Part shown: positions 1-8,637 of the stretch, one piece after another
Layout: the number at the start of each line of letters is the position of its first letter
Position numbering within the stretch: position 1 is the first letter of the stretch
Source: Nocardia albiluteola
GTDB lineage: Bacteria; Actinomycetota; Actinomycetes; Mycobacteriales; Mycobacteriaceae
Assembly: GCF_018860155.1 (NCBI RefSeq)
Contig: NZ_JAHKNI010000023.1
Location: 1 to 64,000, forward strand
DNA length: 64,000 nt
Direction of reading: 5' to 3'
The notes under the pieces: generated by a model
Seen by the model: only the letters and a program-made list of their open reading frames with translations
What the model was told of the DNA's origin: nothing
The model's database searches: none
Program-made: the position numbers and the translations under genes

Positions 1-1097
1 CGGCCCCCGCGCCCGCCCCCGCACCGGCCCCGGCGCCTGTCGCCGCGGCTCCCGCTCCGGCACCGGCTCCGGCTGCTCCCGCGCCGGCCCCCGCCCCGGC
101 GGTAGCCCCCGCGCATGCGGCCGCCCCGAGCAACGGGAACGGCGAGATCCCCTACGTGACCCCGCTGGTTCGCAAGCTGGCCGCCGAGAACAACGTCGAC
201 CTGGCCGCACTGAAGGGCTCGGGCGTCGGCGGACGCATCCGCAAGCAGGATGTGCTGGCCGCCGCGGAGGCCAAGGCCCCCGCCGCCGCAACTCCCGCGG
301 CACCGGCACCGGCACCGGCTGCCACCGCAACGAAGGCTCCGGCCGCGCCCGTGGGCGTGCGCCCCGAGTTGCAGGCCCTGCGCGGCACGGTCCAGAAGGC
401 CAGCCGCATCCGCCAGATCACCGCGACCAAGACCCGCGAGTCGCTGCAGACCACCGCGCAGCTGACGCAGACGCACGAGGCCGATCTCACCAAGATCGCC
501 GCGCTGCGGGCAAAGGCCAAGGGCGCCTTCGCCGAACGGGAGGGTGTCAACCTGACCTTCCTGCCGTTCTTCGCGAAGGCGGCCGTGGAGGCGCTGGGCG
601 TGCACCCCAACATCAACGCCTCCTACAACGAGGACACCAAGGAGATCACCTACCACTCGGCCGTGCACCTCGGTATCGCGGTGGACACCGAGCAGGGCCT
701 GCTCTCCCCGATCATCCACAACGCCAGCGACCTGTCGCTGGCCGGTCTGGCCCGCGCGATCGCCGACATCGCCAACCGCGCCCGCACCGGCGGTCTCAAG
801 CCGGACGAGCTGGCTGGCGGCACCTTCACGATCACCAACATCGGCAGCCAGGGCGCGCTGTTCGACACCCCGATCCTGGTTCCGCCGCAGTCGGCGATGC
901 TGGGCACGGGTGCGATCGTCAAGCGCCCCATGGTGATCTCCGGCAACGGCGACGAGTTCATCGGCATCCGCTCGATGTGCTATCTGCCGCTGACCTACGA
1001 TCACCGGCTGATCGACGGCGCCGACGCCGGACGTTTCCTCACCACCATCCGGCACCGGCTGGAGGAGGCCGCGTTCGAGGCCGATCTCGGCCTGTAG
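1..1097 (+). CDS. sucB: Dihydrolipoyl acyltransferase E2 (DlaT/SucB), 3' part
   Basis: This is the C-terminal part of the lipoate-dependent E2 acyltransferase of the 2-oxoacid dehydrogenase complexes; the 5' end lies outside the window. The reading frame is open from base 3 through an Ala/Pro-rich linker. A peripheral subunit-binding domain follows at about bases 156-270 (VTPLVRKLAAE, then GVGGRIRKQDVL), then a second Ala/Pro linker, then the catalytic acyltransferase domain ending with the DHRLIDG active-site signature near base 1000. The lipoyl domains must be upstream. Its neighbours lipB and lipA make and attach the lipoyl cofactor this enzyme needs. In M. tuberculosis the equivalent Rv2215 serves pyruvate dehydrogenase and an antioxidant system; that is family knowledge, not visible here. 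Confidence 0.95.
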   Translation, partial: APAPAPAPAPAPVAAAPAPAPAPAAPAPAPAPAVAPAHAAAPSNGNGEIPYVTPLVRKLAAENNVDLAALKGSGVGGRIRKQDVLAAAEAKAPAAATPAAPAPAPAATATKAPAAPVGVRPELQALRGTVQKASRIRQITATKTRESLQTTAQLTQTHEADLTKIAALRAKAKGAFAEREGVNLTFLPFFAKAAVEALGVHPNINASYNEDTKEITYHSAVHLGIAVDTEQGLLSPIIHNASDLSLAGLARAIADIANRARTGGLKPDELAGGTFTITNIGSQGALFDTPILVPPQSAMLGTGAIVKRPMVISGNGDEFIGIRSMCYLPLTYDHRLIDGADAGRFLTTIRHRLEEAAFEADLGL

Positions 1098-1128
1098 TTC
1101 TCCTGGTAAGGAAATTCGGTAACGCAGC

Positions 1129-2022
1129 ATGAGGGTTGTGATCGCCGGCTCGTCCGGTCTGATCGGAACGGCACTGGTGGTGGCGCTGCGCCGGGACGGG
1201 CACGAGGTGTCCCGTCTGGTGCGGCGCCCCGCCGCGGCCCGCGACGAATTCGCCTGGGATCCGGCCCGGGCGCAGGTGCCCGAGCGGGCCCTGCGTGGCG
1301 CGGATGCGGTGGTCAACCTCTGCGGCGCCGGCGTGGGACGACGCCGCTGGAACGGCACCTACAAGCAGGAGCTGCGCGACAGCCGAATCACACCCACCGA
1401 TGTGCTGGCCACCGCGGTCGCCGCCGCGGGGGTGCCGACGCTGGTCAACGCCAGCGGGGTGCACTACTACGGCGGCGACACCGGTGATCGCGTCGTCACC
1501 GAAACCTCCCCCACCGGAACGGGTTTCCTGGGCAGCCTGTGCCGCGATTGGGAGGCCGCGGCACAACCGGCCGCCGACGCCGGGGTGCGCGTCGTGCTGC
1601 TGCGCAGCGCACTGGTGCTCTCGCGGCGCGGCGGCATGCTGACCATGCTGGAGCCGCTGTATTCCCTCGGACTGGGCGGGCGACTGGGCAGCGGCCGCCA
1701 ATACATGCCGTGGATCTCGCTCGACGACGAGATCGGTGCCCTGGTCTTCGCCCTCACCCACGAGAGCGTGCGCGGCCCGGTGAACATGGCCGGACCCGCA
1801 CCGGTCACCAACGCGGAGTTCACCCGCGCGCTGGCCCGCACCCTGCACCGGCCCGCCCCACTGGTCGTCCCTGCGGTCGCGTTGCGGGTGCTGATCGGCG
1901 AGTTCGCCGAGGAGGCGATCCTGCACGGCCCCCGGGCCATCCCGGCCGCCCTCGAGGAGGCGGGGTATTCCTTCCGGCACAACACCATCGGGCAGGCCCT
2001 GTCCGCACTCTTCGCCGCCTGA
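1129..2022 (+). CDS. TIGR01777-family SDR-type epimerase
   Basis: This 297-residue protein is an atypical short-chain dehydrogenase/epimerase of the TIGR01777 (YfcH, SDR39U1) family. The N-terminal Rossmann motif GSSGLIGTAL binds a dinucleotide, and the C-terminal segment with GEFAEEAILHGPRAIP is the DUF1731-type tail typical of the family. The substrate is unknown in any organism. It starts 32 bases after sucB, in the same direction, and occupies the place of Rv2216 in M. tuberculosis. Family assignment is secure; function is not. Confidence 0.9.
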   Translation: MRVVIAGSSGLIGTALVVALRRDGHEVSRLVRRPAAARDEFAWDPARAQVPERALRGADAVVNLCGAGVGRRRWNGTYKQELRDSRITPTDVLATAVAAAGVPTLVNASGVHYYGGDTGDRVVTETSPTGTGFLGSLCRDWEAAAQPAADAGVRVVLLRSALVLSRRGGMLTMLEPLYSLGLGGRLGSGRQYMPWISLDDEIGALVFALTHESVRGPVNMAGPAPVTNAEFTRALARTLHRPAPLVVPAVALRVLIGEFAEEAILHGPRAIPAALEEAGYSFRHNTIGQALSALFAA

Positions 2023-2119
2023 CGGGCGCTGTCGGGCCCGGCCCCAGCACGGGATGAGGTCGGTCACTATCGGACTCGGCGGTTCATAGCGTGGGCGAAT
2101 CGGCGGTTACCGTGGGATT

Positions 2120-2680
2120 GTGAGTGACAACGGGCATCGGGTGCCGATTCGTGACGCGCGGCCGACGGACCTGCCGGAGATTCTGGCGATCCACAACAAC
2201 GCGATCGCCGAGACGACCGCGATCTGGGATACCGAGCCCGCGGACCTCGACGAGCGCCGCGCCTGGCTGCGGGACCGCGAGGCGGCCGGGTTCCCGGTAC
2301 TGGTCGCCGACATCGACGGCGCCGTGGCCGGATATGCCAGCTACGGCCGGTTCCGGCCCAAGTCGGGCTACCGCTTCAGCGTCGAGAACTCGGTGTACGT
2401 CGCCGATCGGTTCCATCGCCGCGGGATCGCGACCGCGCTGCTGACCGAGCTGCTGGCCCGGGCCGAGCGCGGCGGCCGGGTGCACGCGATGATCGCCGCG
2501 ATCGAATCCTCGAACATCACCTCGATCGCGCTACACGAGAAGTTCGGATTCGGGACCGTTGGGGTACTTCCTGAAGTGGGTCACAAGTTCGGCAGATGGA
2601 TGGATCTGACATTGATGCAACTCACATTTGTCACCGTGGATCTCGCGGAATCAGGTAACGATAGCGTAACGTCCCGATAG
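2120..2680 (+). CDS. GNAT N-acetyltransferase, phosphinothricin acetyltransferase-like
   Basis: This 186-residue GNAT-fold acetyltransferase resembles the phosphinothricin/methionine sulfone acetyltransferase group: the core contains SVYVADRFHRRGIATALL, where the RRGIAT segment is the acetyl-CoA pyrophosphate-binding loop. The likely acceptor is an amino-acid analogue, but substrates of this group cannot be read from sequence. A GTG start at 2120 is used. Its TAG stop shares one base with the GTG start of lipB, so the two are probably translated together. M. tuberculosis has no gene at this position between Rv2216 and lipB, so it is an insertion relative to that backbone. Confidence 0.85.
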   Translation: MSDNGHRVPIRDARPTDLPEILAIHNNAIAETTAIWDTEPADLDERRAWLRDREAAGFPVLVADIDGAVAGYASYGRFRPKSGYRFSVENSVYVADRFHRRGIATALLTELLARAERGGRVHAMIAAIESSNITSIALHEKFGFGTVGVLPEVGHKFGRWMDLTLMQLTFVTVDLAESGNDSVTSR

Positions 2681-3486
2681 TGAGTGAGCCCGTGAACATC
2701 CCCGCAGCAACCGGCGAGCCCCTGTTGACCGAAACCACCGCGCTCCCGGTGATTCCTCCCGCCCGCCGGCTCACCGAAACCGCCCGCTTCGACCAGACCC
2801 CGGTCGACGTCGACTATCTCGGCCTGGTCGAGTACCACAGTGCCTGGGAGCTGCAGCGCCGCATCGCCGCCGAGCGCGCCCAGGGCCACGGCCGGGATCG
2901 ACTGCTCCTGCTGGAGCATCCGTCGGTCTACACCGCGGGCCGCCGCACCGAACCGCAGGACATGCCAATCGACGGCAGCCCCGTGGTCCACGTCGACCGC
3001 GGCGGCAAGATCACCTGGCACGGTGCGGGCCAGCTGGTCGGCTATCCGATCGTGCGCCTGGCCGAACCGGTCGACGTCGTCGACTACGTGCGCCGGCTCG
3101 AGGAGGCGCTGATCGCGGTGTGCACCGGGCTCGGACTGGACACCGGACGCGTGCCGGGCCGGTCCGGAGTATGGATCCCCGCGAACTCCCTGCAACCCGA
3201 GCGCAAGGTGGCGGCGATCGGTGTGCGCGTCGAGCGCGGCGTTGCGCTGCACGGCATCTCGCTCAACTGCGACTGCCCGATGAGCGGCTTCGACGCGATC
3301 GTGCCGTGCGGCATTCGCGACGCCGGGGTGACGACGCTGAGCCGGGAACTGGGCCGCGAGGTCCACGTATCCGAGGTGCTGCCACTCGTGGCCGACGCGA
3401 TCGTGCGGGCCCTCGACGGCGACCTGCCGATTTGCAATCACGATATTGCGCACGTCACACCGGTCGGAGCCGGAACCGGCGCCTGA
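2680..3486 (+). CDS. lipB: Octanoyltransferase LipB
   Basis: LipB moves the octanoyl group from acyl carrier protein onto lipoyl domains, the first step of lipoate assembly. The 268-residue protein shows the family signature RGGKITWHGAGQLVGYP and both catalytic residues: the lysine in ERKVAAIGVR and the acyl-thioester cysteine in DAIVPCGI. The first 35 residues are a poorly conserved extension, so the GTG at 2692 is an alternative start. The chosen GTG overlaps the upstream stop. lipA follows 24 bases downstream, the classic lipB-lipA pair. Confidence 0.95.
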   Translation: MSEPVNIPAATGEPLLTETTALPVIPPARRLTETARFDQTPVDVDYLGLVEYHSAWELQRRIAAERAQGHGRDRLLLLEHPSVYTAGRRTEPQDMPIDGSPVVHVDRGGKITWHGAGQLVGYPIVRLAEPVDVVDYVRRLEEALIAVCTGLGLDTGRVPGRSGVWIPANSLQPERKVAAIGVRVERGVALHGISLNCDCPMSGFDAIVPCGIRDAGVTTLSRELGREVHVSEVLPLVADAIVRALDGDLPICNHDIAHVTPVGAGTGA

Positions 3487-3510
3487 CGCGGCGGGCGTAG
3501 CATCGTTCGG

Positions 3511-4560
3511 GTGACTTCCGTCGATACCCCGACACCCAGCAATCCGGTTTCACCCAACGGCCGGAAGCTGCTGCGCATCGAAGCTCGCAACGCCGAGACT
3601 CCGATCGAACGCAAACCCTCGTGGATCCGCACCCGTGCCACCATGGGCCCGGAGTACACCGAGCTCAAGGGCCTGGTGAAACGCGAAGGGCTGCACACGG
3701 TCTGCGAGGAGGCGGGCTGTCCCAACATCTTCGAATGCTGGGAGGACCGGGAGGCCACGTTCCTGATCGGCGGCGAGCAGTGCACCCGCCGCTGCGACTT
3801 CTGCCAGATCGACACCGGCAAACCCGCCGCGCTCGACCGCGACGAGCCGCGCCGGGTGGCCGAGAGCGTGCAGGCCATGGGACTGCGCTACTCGACGATC
3901 ACCGGCGTGGCCCGTGACGACCTCGAGGACGGCGGCGCCTGGCTCTACGCCGAGACCGTGCGCGCGATCAAGCGGCTCAACCCGCACACCGGCGTGGAGC
4001 TGCTCATCCCCGACTTCAACGCCGTGCCCGAGCAGCTGGCCGAGGTGTTCGCCTCCCGTCCAGAGGTGCTGGCACACAACCTCGAGACGGTTCCGCGCGT
4101 GTTCAAGCGCATCCGCCCGGCCTTCCGCTACGAGCGGTCGCTGGCGGTGCTGACCGCGGCCCGCGAGGCCGGTCTGGTGACCAAGTCGAACCTGATCCTG
4201 GGCATGGGCGAGACCCCCGAGGAGGTCACCCAGGCCATGCGCGATCTGCACGAAGCGGGCTGCGACATCCTCACCATCACCCAGTACCTGCGGCCCTCGC
4301 CGCGGCACCATCCGGTGGATCGCTGGGTGAAGCCGGAGGAATTCGTCGAGCACTCCAACGTCGCCACCGAGCTCGGCTTCGCCGGTGTGATGGCCGGACC
4401 GCTGGTGCGCTCCTCGTATCGCGCGGGTCGGCTGTATGCCCAGGCCATGACGCATCATGGCCGCGAAATCGCCCCGGAGATGGCGCATTTGGGCCAGGAG
4501 GGCACCGCCTCGCAGGAGGCGACCTCGGTGCTGGCCCGCTTCGGTTCCGGAAACGCCTAG
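3511..4560 (+). CDS. lipA: Lipoyl synthase LipA
   Basis: LipA is a radical-SAM enzyme that inserts two sulfur atoms into protein-bound octanoyl groups, sacrificing an auxiliary iron-sulfur cluster. Both clusters are visible in this 349-residue protein: the auxiliary motif CEEAGCPNIFECW and the radical-SAM motif CTRRCDFCQ. The C-terminal RSSYRAGR carries the serine ligand of the auxiliary cluster. A GTG start at 3511 is used. It follows lipB closely and serves the E2 encoded just upstream (sucB). Confidence 0.97.
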   Translation: MTSVDTPTPSNPVSPNGRKLLRIEARNAETPIERKPSWIRTRATMGPEYTELKGLVKREGLHTVCEEAGCPNIFECWEDREATFLIGGEQCTRRCDFCQIDTGKPAALDRDEPRRVAESVQAMGLRYSTITGVARDDLEDGGAWLYAETVRAIKRLNPHTGVELLIPDFNAVPEQLAEVFASRPEVLAHNLETVPRVFKRIRPAFRYERSLAVLTAAREAGLVTKSNLILGMGETPEEVTQAMRDLHEAGCDILTITQYLRPSPRHHPVDRWVKPEEFVEHSNVATELGFAGVMAGPLVRSSYRAGRLYAQAMTHHGREIAPEMAHLGQEGTASQEATSVLARFGSGNA

Positions 4561-4656
4561 CGCAGAGCCCCCTCGCCATCGCTCGCGGTGTAGCTGCGGA
4601 TCTTTCGAATCGGTGACACACGAAGGTCGCCGGTGGGAAGCTCGGATTAACCACAC

Positions 4657-6894
4657 GTGTCTACCTCGGGAGCACAGATGGTCGAGAGAGCGAGTACGCC
4701 GGGCGTCAACGGCAAGGCGCTGACGGCGCAGCGACCGGAGGATATCCGCAATGTGGTGCTGGTCGGGCACTCCGGTTCGGGCAAGACCACGCTGGTCGAG
4801 GCGCTGGCAATGGCCACCGGCGCGCTGACCAGGGCCGGACGGGTCGAGGACGGCACCTGCGTCTCGGACTACGACGATATCGAGCAACGCCAGCACCGAT
4901 CGGTGCAGCTGTCGGTGGTGCCGGTCGGCTGGGACGGGATCAAGATCAATCTCATCGATACGCCGGGATATGTCGATTTCGTCGGCGAGCTGAGGGCCGG
5001 TCTGCGTGCCGCGGACGCGGCCCTGTTCGTCATCTCGGCCGCCGCGGGCGCGGATGGCGTCGGCGGGCAGACGCTCGCGCTGTGGGAGGAGTGCGCCGCG
5101 GTAGGCATGCCGCGAGCGCTGGTGATCACCCATCTGGACGCCGCCCGCGCCGACTTCGACGACATGGCCGCCACCTGCCGCGACGTCCTGGGCGGCGGCG
5201 CGGCCGAACGCGTACTGCCGCTGCATCTTCCGGTGTACGGCAAGCTCGGTGCCGACGGGCACCGGCCGGTGATCGGGCTGGTCGATCTGCTCACCGAGCG
5301 CGTCTTCGACTATTCCGCGGGGGCGCACACCCAGACCACGGCGACACCCGAACAGTCGGCGCTGCTCGAGCAGGCACGCGGGCGGCTCATCGAGGGCATC
5401 ATCGCCGAGAGCGAGGACGAGACCCTCATGGAGCGCTACCTCGAGGGCGAGCAGATCGATCTCGCGACGGTGGTCACCGATCTGGAGCGCGCGGTGGCGC
5501 GCGGCACCTTCCATCCGATCCTGATCGCGGCGCCGCCGCCCGAGGGCGCGCGCGAGGGGCTGGGCATGGTGGAGGTGCTGGACCTGATCGCCCGCGGATT
5601 TCCCACGCCCGCGGAGCATCCCGTCTCCGCGGCCGATCCGGCGCGCGGCTCCCGGCCCGCCCCGCTGGCCTGCGATCCGGCCGCGCCGCTGGCCGCCGAG
5701 GTGATCCGGACGACGTCGGATCCGTACGTCGGACGGCTGTCGCTGGTGCGGGTGTTCTCCGGAACGCTGCGCCCGGACGAGACCGTGCACGTCTGCGGCC
5801 ACGGCGTCGACGGGCACGGGCCGGACGGCGCCGGGCATGACCACGACGCCGACGAGCGGGTCGGCGCGTTGTCCGCGCCGTTCGGCAAGCAGCAGCGCCC
5901 GATCGGCGAGGCCATCGCCGGCGATATCGCCTGCGTCGGAAAGCTCGGTCACGCCGAGACCGGTGATACCCTGTCCGCCCGGGAAACCCCGCTGCTGATC
6001 GAGCCGTGGCCGATGCCCGAACCGCTACTGCCGGTGGCGGTGCGGGCGCACAGCAAGGCCGACGAGGACAAGCTGTCCCAGGGGCTGTCCCGGCTGGTCG
6101 CGGAGGACCCCTCGGTGCACCTGGAACAGAACAGCCAGACCCACCAGCTGGTGCTGTGGTGCCTCGGTGAGGCACATCGCGACGTCGCACTGGAGCGATT
6201 GCGCTCCCGCTTCGGGGTGCAGGTCGACACGATCGAGCATCGGGTGGCGCTGCGGGAGACGTTCGCCTCCACCGCGTCGGGCCGCGGCCGGCACGTCAAG
6301 CAGTCCGGCGGGCACGGGCAGTACGCGATCTGCGAGATCGAGGTGGATCCGCTGCCGGAGGGTTCGGGAATCGAATTCGTCGACAAGGTGGTGGGCGGAG
6401 TCGTTCCGCGGCAATTCATTCCGTCCGTGGAGAAGGGCGTGCGCGCCCTGGCCGCGCGCGGCATCGCCGGCGGATACCCACTGGTGGACGTGCGGGTGAC
6501 GCTGTTCGACGGCAAGGCCCATTCAGTCGATTCCTCCGATGCCGCATTCCAGACCGCCGGGGCCCTGGCGCTGCGCGAGGCCGCCGCGGCCGCACGCGTC
6601 AGCCTGCTCGAACCGATCGCCGAGGTGGCGGTCACGGTCAGCGACGACTACGTCGGTGCGGTGCTGTCGGACCTGTCCAGCCGCCGCGGCCGGGTACTGG
6701 GCACCGAACCCGCGACCGCGGGGCGCACCGTGATCCGGGCCGAGGTCCCGGAGCTGGAGCTGAGCCGCTACGCCATAGATCTGCGCTCGATCTCGCACGG
6801 GTCCGGGCGGTTCACGCGGGCATACTCGCGGCACGATTCGATGCCGCCGCAGCTGGCGGACAGTATCCGATCCCAGGCCGAGGCAACGGTGTGA
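4657..6894 (+). CDS. fusA2: Elongation factor G-like protein EF-G2
   Basis: This 745-residue translational GTPase is the EF-G paralogue often called EF-G2 in actinobacteria. The P-loop GHSGSGKTTL (residues about 37-46) and the switch motif DTPGYVDF are intact. The G4 position reads ITHLDAAR rather than a canonical NKxD, so guanine recognition may be altered. Domain IV is represented by GRGHVKQSGGHGQYAICEIE. A histidine- and aspartate-rich insertion (HVCGHGVDGHGPDGAGHDHD) sits in domain II near residues 380-400. Mycobacterial EF-G2 is reported not to support translocation; its role remains open. It is not part of the M. tuberculosis gene order at this locus. Confidence 0.88.
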   Translation: MSTSGAQMVERASTPGVNGKALTAQRPEDIRNVVLVGHSGSGKTTLVEALAMATGALTRAGRVEDGTCVSDYDDIEQRQHRSVQLSVVPVGWDGIKINLIDTPGYVDFVGELRAGLRAADAALFVISAAAGADGVGGQTLALWEECAAVGMPRALVITHLDAARADFDDMAATCRDVLGGGAAERVLPLHLPVYGKLGADGHRPVIGLVDLLTERVFDYSAGAHTQTTATPEQSALLEQARGRLIEGIIAESEDETLMERYLEGEQIDLATVVTDLERAVARGTFHPILIAAPPPEGAREGLGMVEVLDLIARGFPTPAEHPVSAADPARGSRPAPLACDPAAPLAAEVIRTTSDPYVGRLSLVRVFSGTLRPDETVHVCGHGVDGHGPDGAGHDHDADERVGALSAPFGKQQRPIGEAIAGDIACVGKLGHAETGDTLSARETPLLIEPWPMPEPLLPVAVRAHSKADEDKLSQGLSRLVAEDPSVHLEQNSQTHQLVLWCLGEAHRDVALERLRSRFGVQVDTIEHRVALRETFASTASGRGRHVKQSGGHGQYAICEIEVDPLPEGSGIEFVDKVVGGVVPRQFIPSVEKGVRALAARGIAGGYPLVDVRVTLFDGKAHSVDSSDAAFQTAGALALREAAAAARVSLLEPIAEVAVTVSDDYVGAVLSDLSSRRGRVLGTEPATAGRTVIRAEVPELELSRYAIDLRSISHGSGRFTRAYSRHDSMPPQLADSIRSQAEATV

Positions 6895-6937
6895 ACCGGG
6901 CGCGTCGAAGCCGATCGCTGGCACTATCCTGAGTGAC

Positions 6938-7687
6938 ATGGCAGCAGGTAAGGGCGGCGCCGCGGCGTCGAAGGAAGCGAAGGCCGCAGCGAAGGCCGCG
7001 CGCAGGAAGGCGTCCAAGGAACGGCGCCAGCAGCTCTGGCAGGTGTTCCAGATGCAGCGCAAGGAAGACAAGCTGCTGCTGCCGATGATGATCGGCGCCG
7101 TCGTCGGCATCACCGCGATCCTGGTGATCATCGGCCTGTTCCTGCACATGCAGTGGTACATGCTGCCGATCGGCCTGGTGCTGGGCGGCCTGGTCGCATT
7201 CATCATCTTCGGCCGCCGCGCGCAGAAGAACGCGTATGCCCGCATGGACAATCAGGCCGGCGCCGCGTGGTGGGTGCTGGACAATCTGCAGGGCAAGTGG
7301 CGGCCTACCCAGGCCATCGCCGCCACCGCACAGCTCGACGCGGTGCACCGGGTGATCGGCCTGCCGGGCGTCGTCCTGGTCGCCGAGGGCTCCCCGCATC
7401 GGGTCAAATCGCTGCTGGCGCAGGAAAAGAAGAAGACCGCCCGCCTCGTCGGTGACACCCCGATCTACGAGGTCGTCGTCGGCAACGAGGAGGGTCAGGT
7501 GCCACTGAAGGAGTTGCAGCGCTACATGACCAAACTCCCCCGCAACATCGACGCCAAGCGCATGGATCTGATCGAGGGCCGGCTGTCCGCGCTGGCCACC
7601 CGCGGCGGGCCCGCGCTGCCCAAGGGTCCGCTGCCGGGCGGGGCGAAGATGCGCGGCATGCAGCGCACGGTGCGCCGCCGCAGCTGA
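6938..7687 (+). CDS. DUF4191 two-helix membrane protein
   Basis: This 249-residue protein matches the actinobacterial DUF4191 family (M. tuberculosis Rv2219). A highly basic, lysine- and alanine-rich N-terminus of about 45 residues precedes two hydrophobic helices at about residues 48-68 and 73-90, followed by a soluble C-terminal domain. The function is unknown; conserved location beside lipA and glnA1 is its main clue. An ATG start is used, 43 bases after fusA2, and a perfect terminator hairpin follows the stop. Confidence 0.88.
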   Translation: MAAGKGGAAASKEAKAAAKAARRKASKERRQQLWQVFQMQRKEDKLLLPMMIGAVVGITAILVIIGLFLHMQWYMLPIGLVLGGLVAFIIFGRRAQKNAYARMDNQAGAAWWVLDNLQGKWRPTQAIAATAQLDAVHRVIGLPGVVLVAEGSPHRVKSLLAQEKKKTARLVGDTPIYEVVVGNEEGQVPLKELQRYMTKLPRNIDAKRMDLIEGRLSALATRGGPALPKGPLPGGAKMRGMQRTVRRRS

Positions 7688-7701
7688 GAATCCGCACATG
7701 C

Positions 7702-7733
7702 CGAAGGCCCGCCTCACCCGAGGCGGGCCTTCG
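7702..7733. terminator. Bidirectional terminator between DUF4191 and RDD genes
   Basis: A perfect 14-bp inverted repeat, CGAAGGCCCGCCTC paired with its complement, encloses a 4-base loop (7716-7719). It lies between two convergent genes, 15 bases after one stop and 5 bases before the other, so it can end transcription from both sides. Confidence 0.85.
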
Positions 7734-7737
7734 TGCG

Positions 7738-8262
7738 TCAGCGGGAGCGGGCCAGCGCCGTTCCGGTGGCGCGGTCGTGCATGCCCCGGCCGTCGGAATC
7801 GGCAAACAGCGCGGGCACCACGAACACCAGAAGCACCTGGCGAACCAGCGCGCGCACGAACCCGACCGACGCGTCGGCATCCACCCGCACGACCCGCATG
7901 CGCAGGAAGAACTGGCCGGGGGTGAAACCGAACAGCGTCACGGTGGCGACGCCGATCACGAACCAGACCAGGAAGGTCGGCGTGGACAGTGCGCTGGTGA
8001 CCGCCTCGAAATTGGACGGCGGCTGCTGCCCGGCCGCGACGTGCATCTTCGCAATGATCCGCACGGGATCGGGCCGGACGATCAGCGCCGCGACACCCGT
8101 CGCGATAATCCAGTCGACGAACAGCCCCACGGTGCGCCGAGACATCGAAACCAGCGATCCGGCACCGGATTTCGGCAGTCCCAGCAGCTGGCCCGGGTAC
8201 TCGTCCGCTTGCGGATCTCCCGCGTCGGGTCCGGACAGCCAGGAACCGGTAATACGTGCCAT
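7738..8262 (-). CDS. RDD family membrane protein
   Basis: This 174-residue integral membrane protein belongs to the RDD family, named after conserved Arg-Asp-Asp residues. Hydrophobic segments lie at about residues 45-62, 95-115 and 140-155, and the loop GFTPGQFFLRMRVVRVDADA is the family's characteristic turn. Its position between the DUF4191 gene and glnA1 equals Rv2219A. The ATG at 8262 is chosen because the frame continues far upstream only as an antisense shadow of glnA1. RDD proteins are poorly understood; transport has been suggested for some. Confidence 0.85.
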   Translation of the reverse strand: MARITGSWLSGPDAGDPQADEYPGQLLGLPKSGAGSLVSMSRRTVGLFVDWIIATGVAALIVRPDPVRIIAKMHVAAGQQPPSNFEAVTSALSTPTFLVWFVIGVATVTLFGFTPGQFFLRMRVVRVDADASVGFVRALVRQVLLVFVVPALFADSDGRGMHDRATGTALARSR

Positions 8263-8637
8263 GCATCCAGCGTAACCACGGCCGAACCCGCGATTCACCC
8301 CGGTGGCTCGGCCGGATCCGCCGCGATACCCACGGGATTTGCCGCAAGGAAGCCGACGGCGACCCGGGACCGCGCGCGGAGTGTCCCCGGCCACATTTTT
8401 CGGGACCTTTACATCCGGTCGATACTGGGCGGTGGCAGGATATGCCTGCTGGTCGAGCATGCTCGCGGATTGCCCGGTCGACACTGACGGCCGGGGCCCA
8501 CGGGCATCCGCGGCCGGCACGACGTGTAACACCAGCGAAACACAACCTTGATTGTCGGGAAACACCGCATCCATAACGTTCAGCAGCGATGCCCAGCGAT
8601 CGGTACGAGCTGGGAAACGATCCGTAAGGAGTACTAA
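8263..8637. other. glnA1 upstream region
   Basis: This 375-base gap between the divergent RDD and glnA1 genes holds no convincing coding sequence. It contains the GlnR-like operator at 8526-8563 and the glnA1 ribosome-binding site AAGGA at 8626-8630, so it is the control region of glnA1. Confidence 0.7.
8526..8563 (+). promoter_or_regulatory. GlnR-type operator upstream of glnA1
   Basis: Four 5-bp half-sites occur with exact 6-bp gaps: GTAAC (8526-8530), GAAAC (8537-8541), TTGAT (8548-8552) and GAAAC (8559-8563). The published GlnR consensus in actinomycetes is gTnAc-n6-GaAAc repeated, so three of four half-sites fit fully and the third partly. The site lies 75 bases upstream of the glnA1 start, which is the best-known GlnR target. 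Nitrogen-dependent control of glnA1 is inferred. Confidence 0.8.

Noticed and set aside
3550..5952. 800-codon open frame on the minus strand
   Set aside because: It is antisense to lipA and fusA2, which have complete family motifs; long shadow frames are common in DNA with this GC content.
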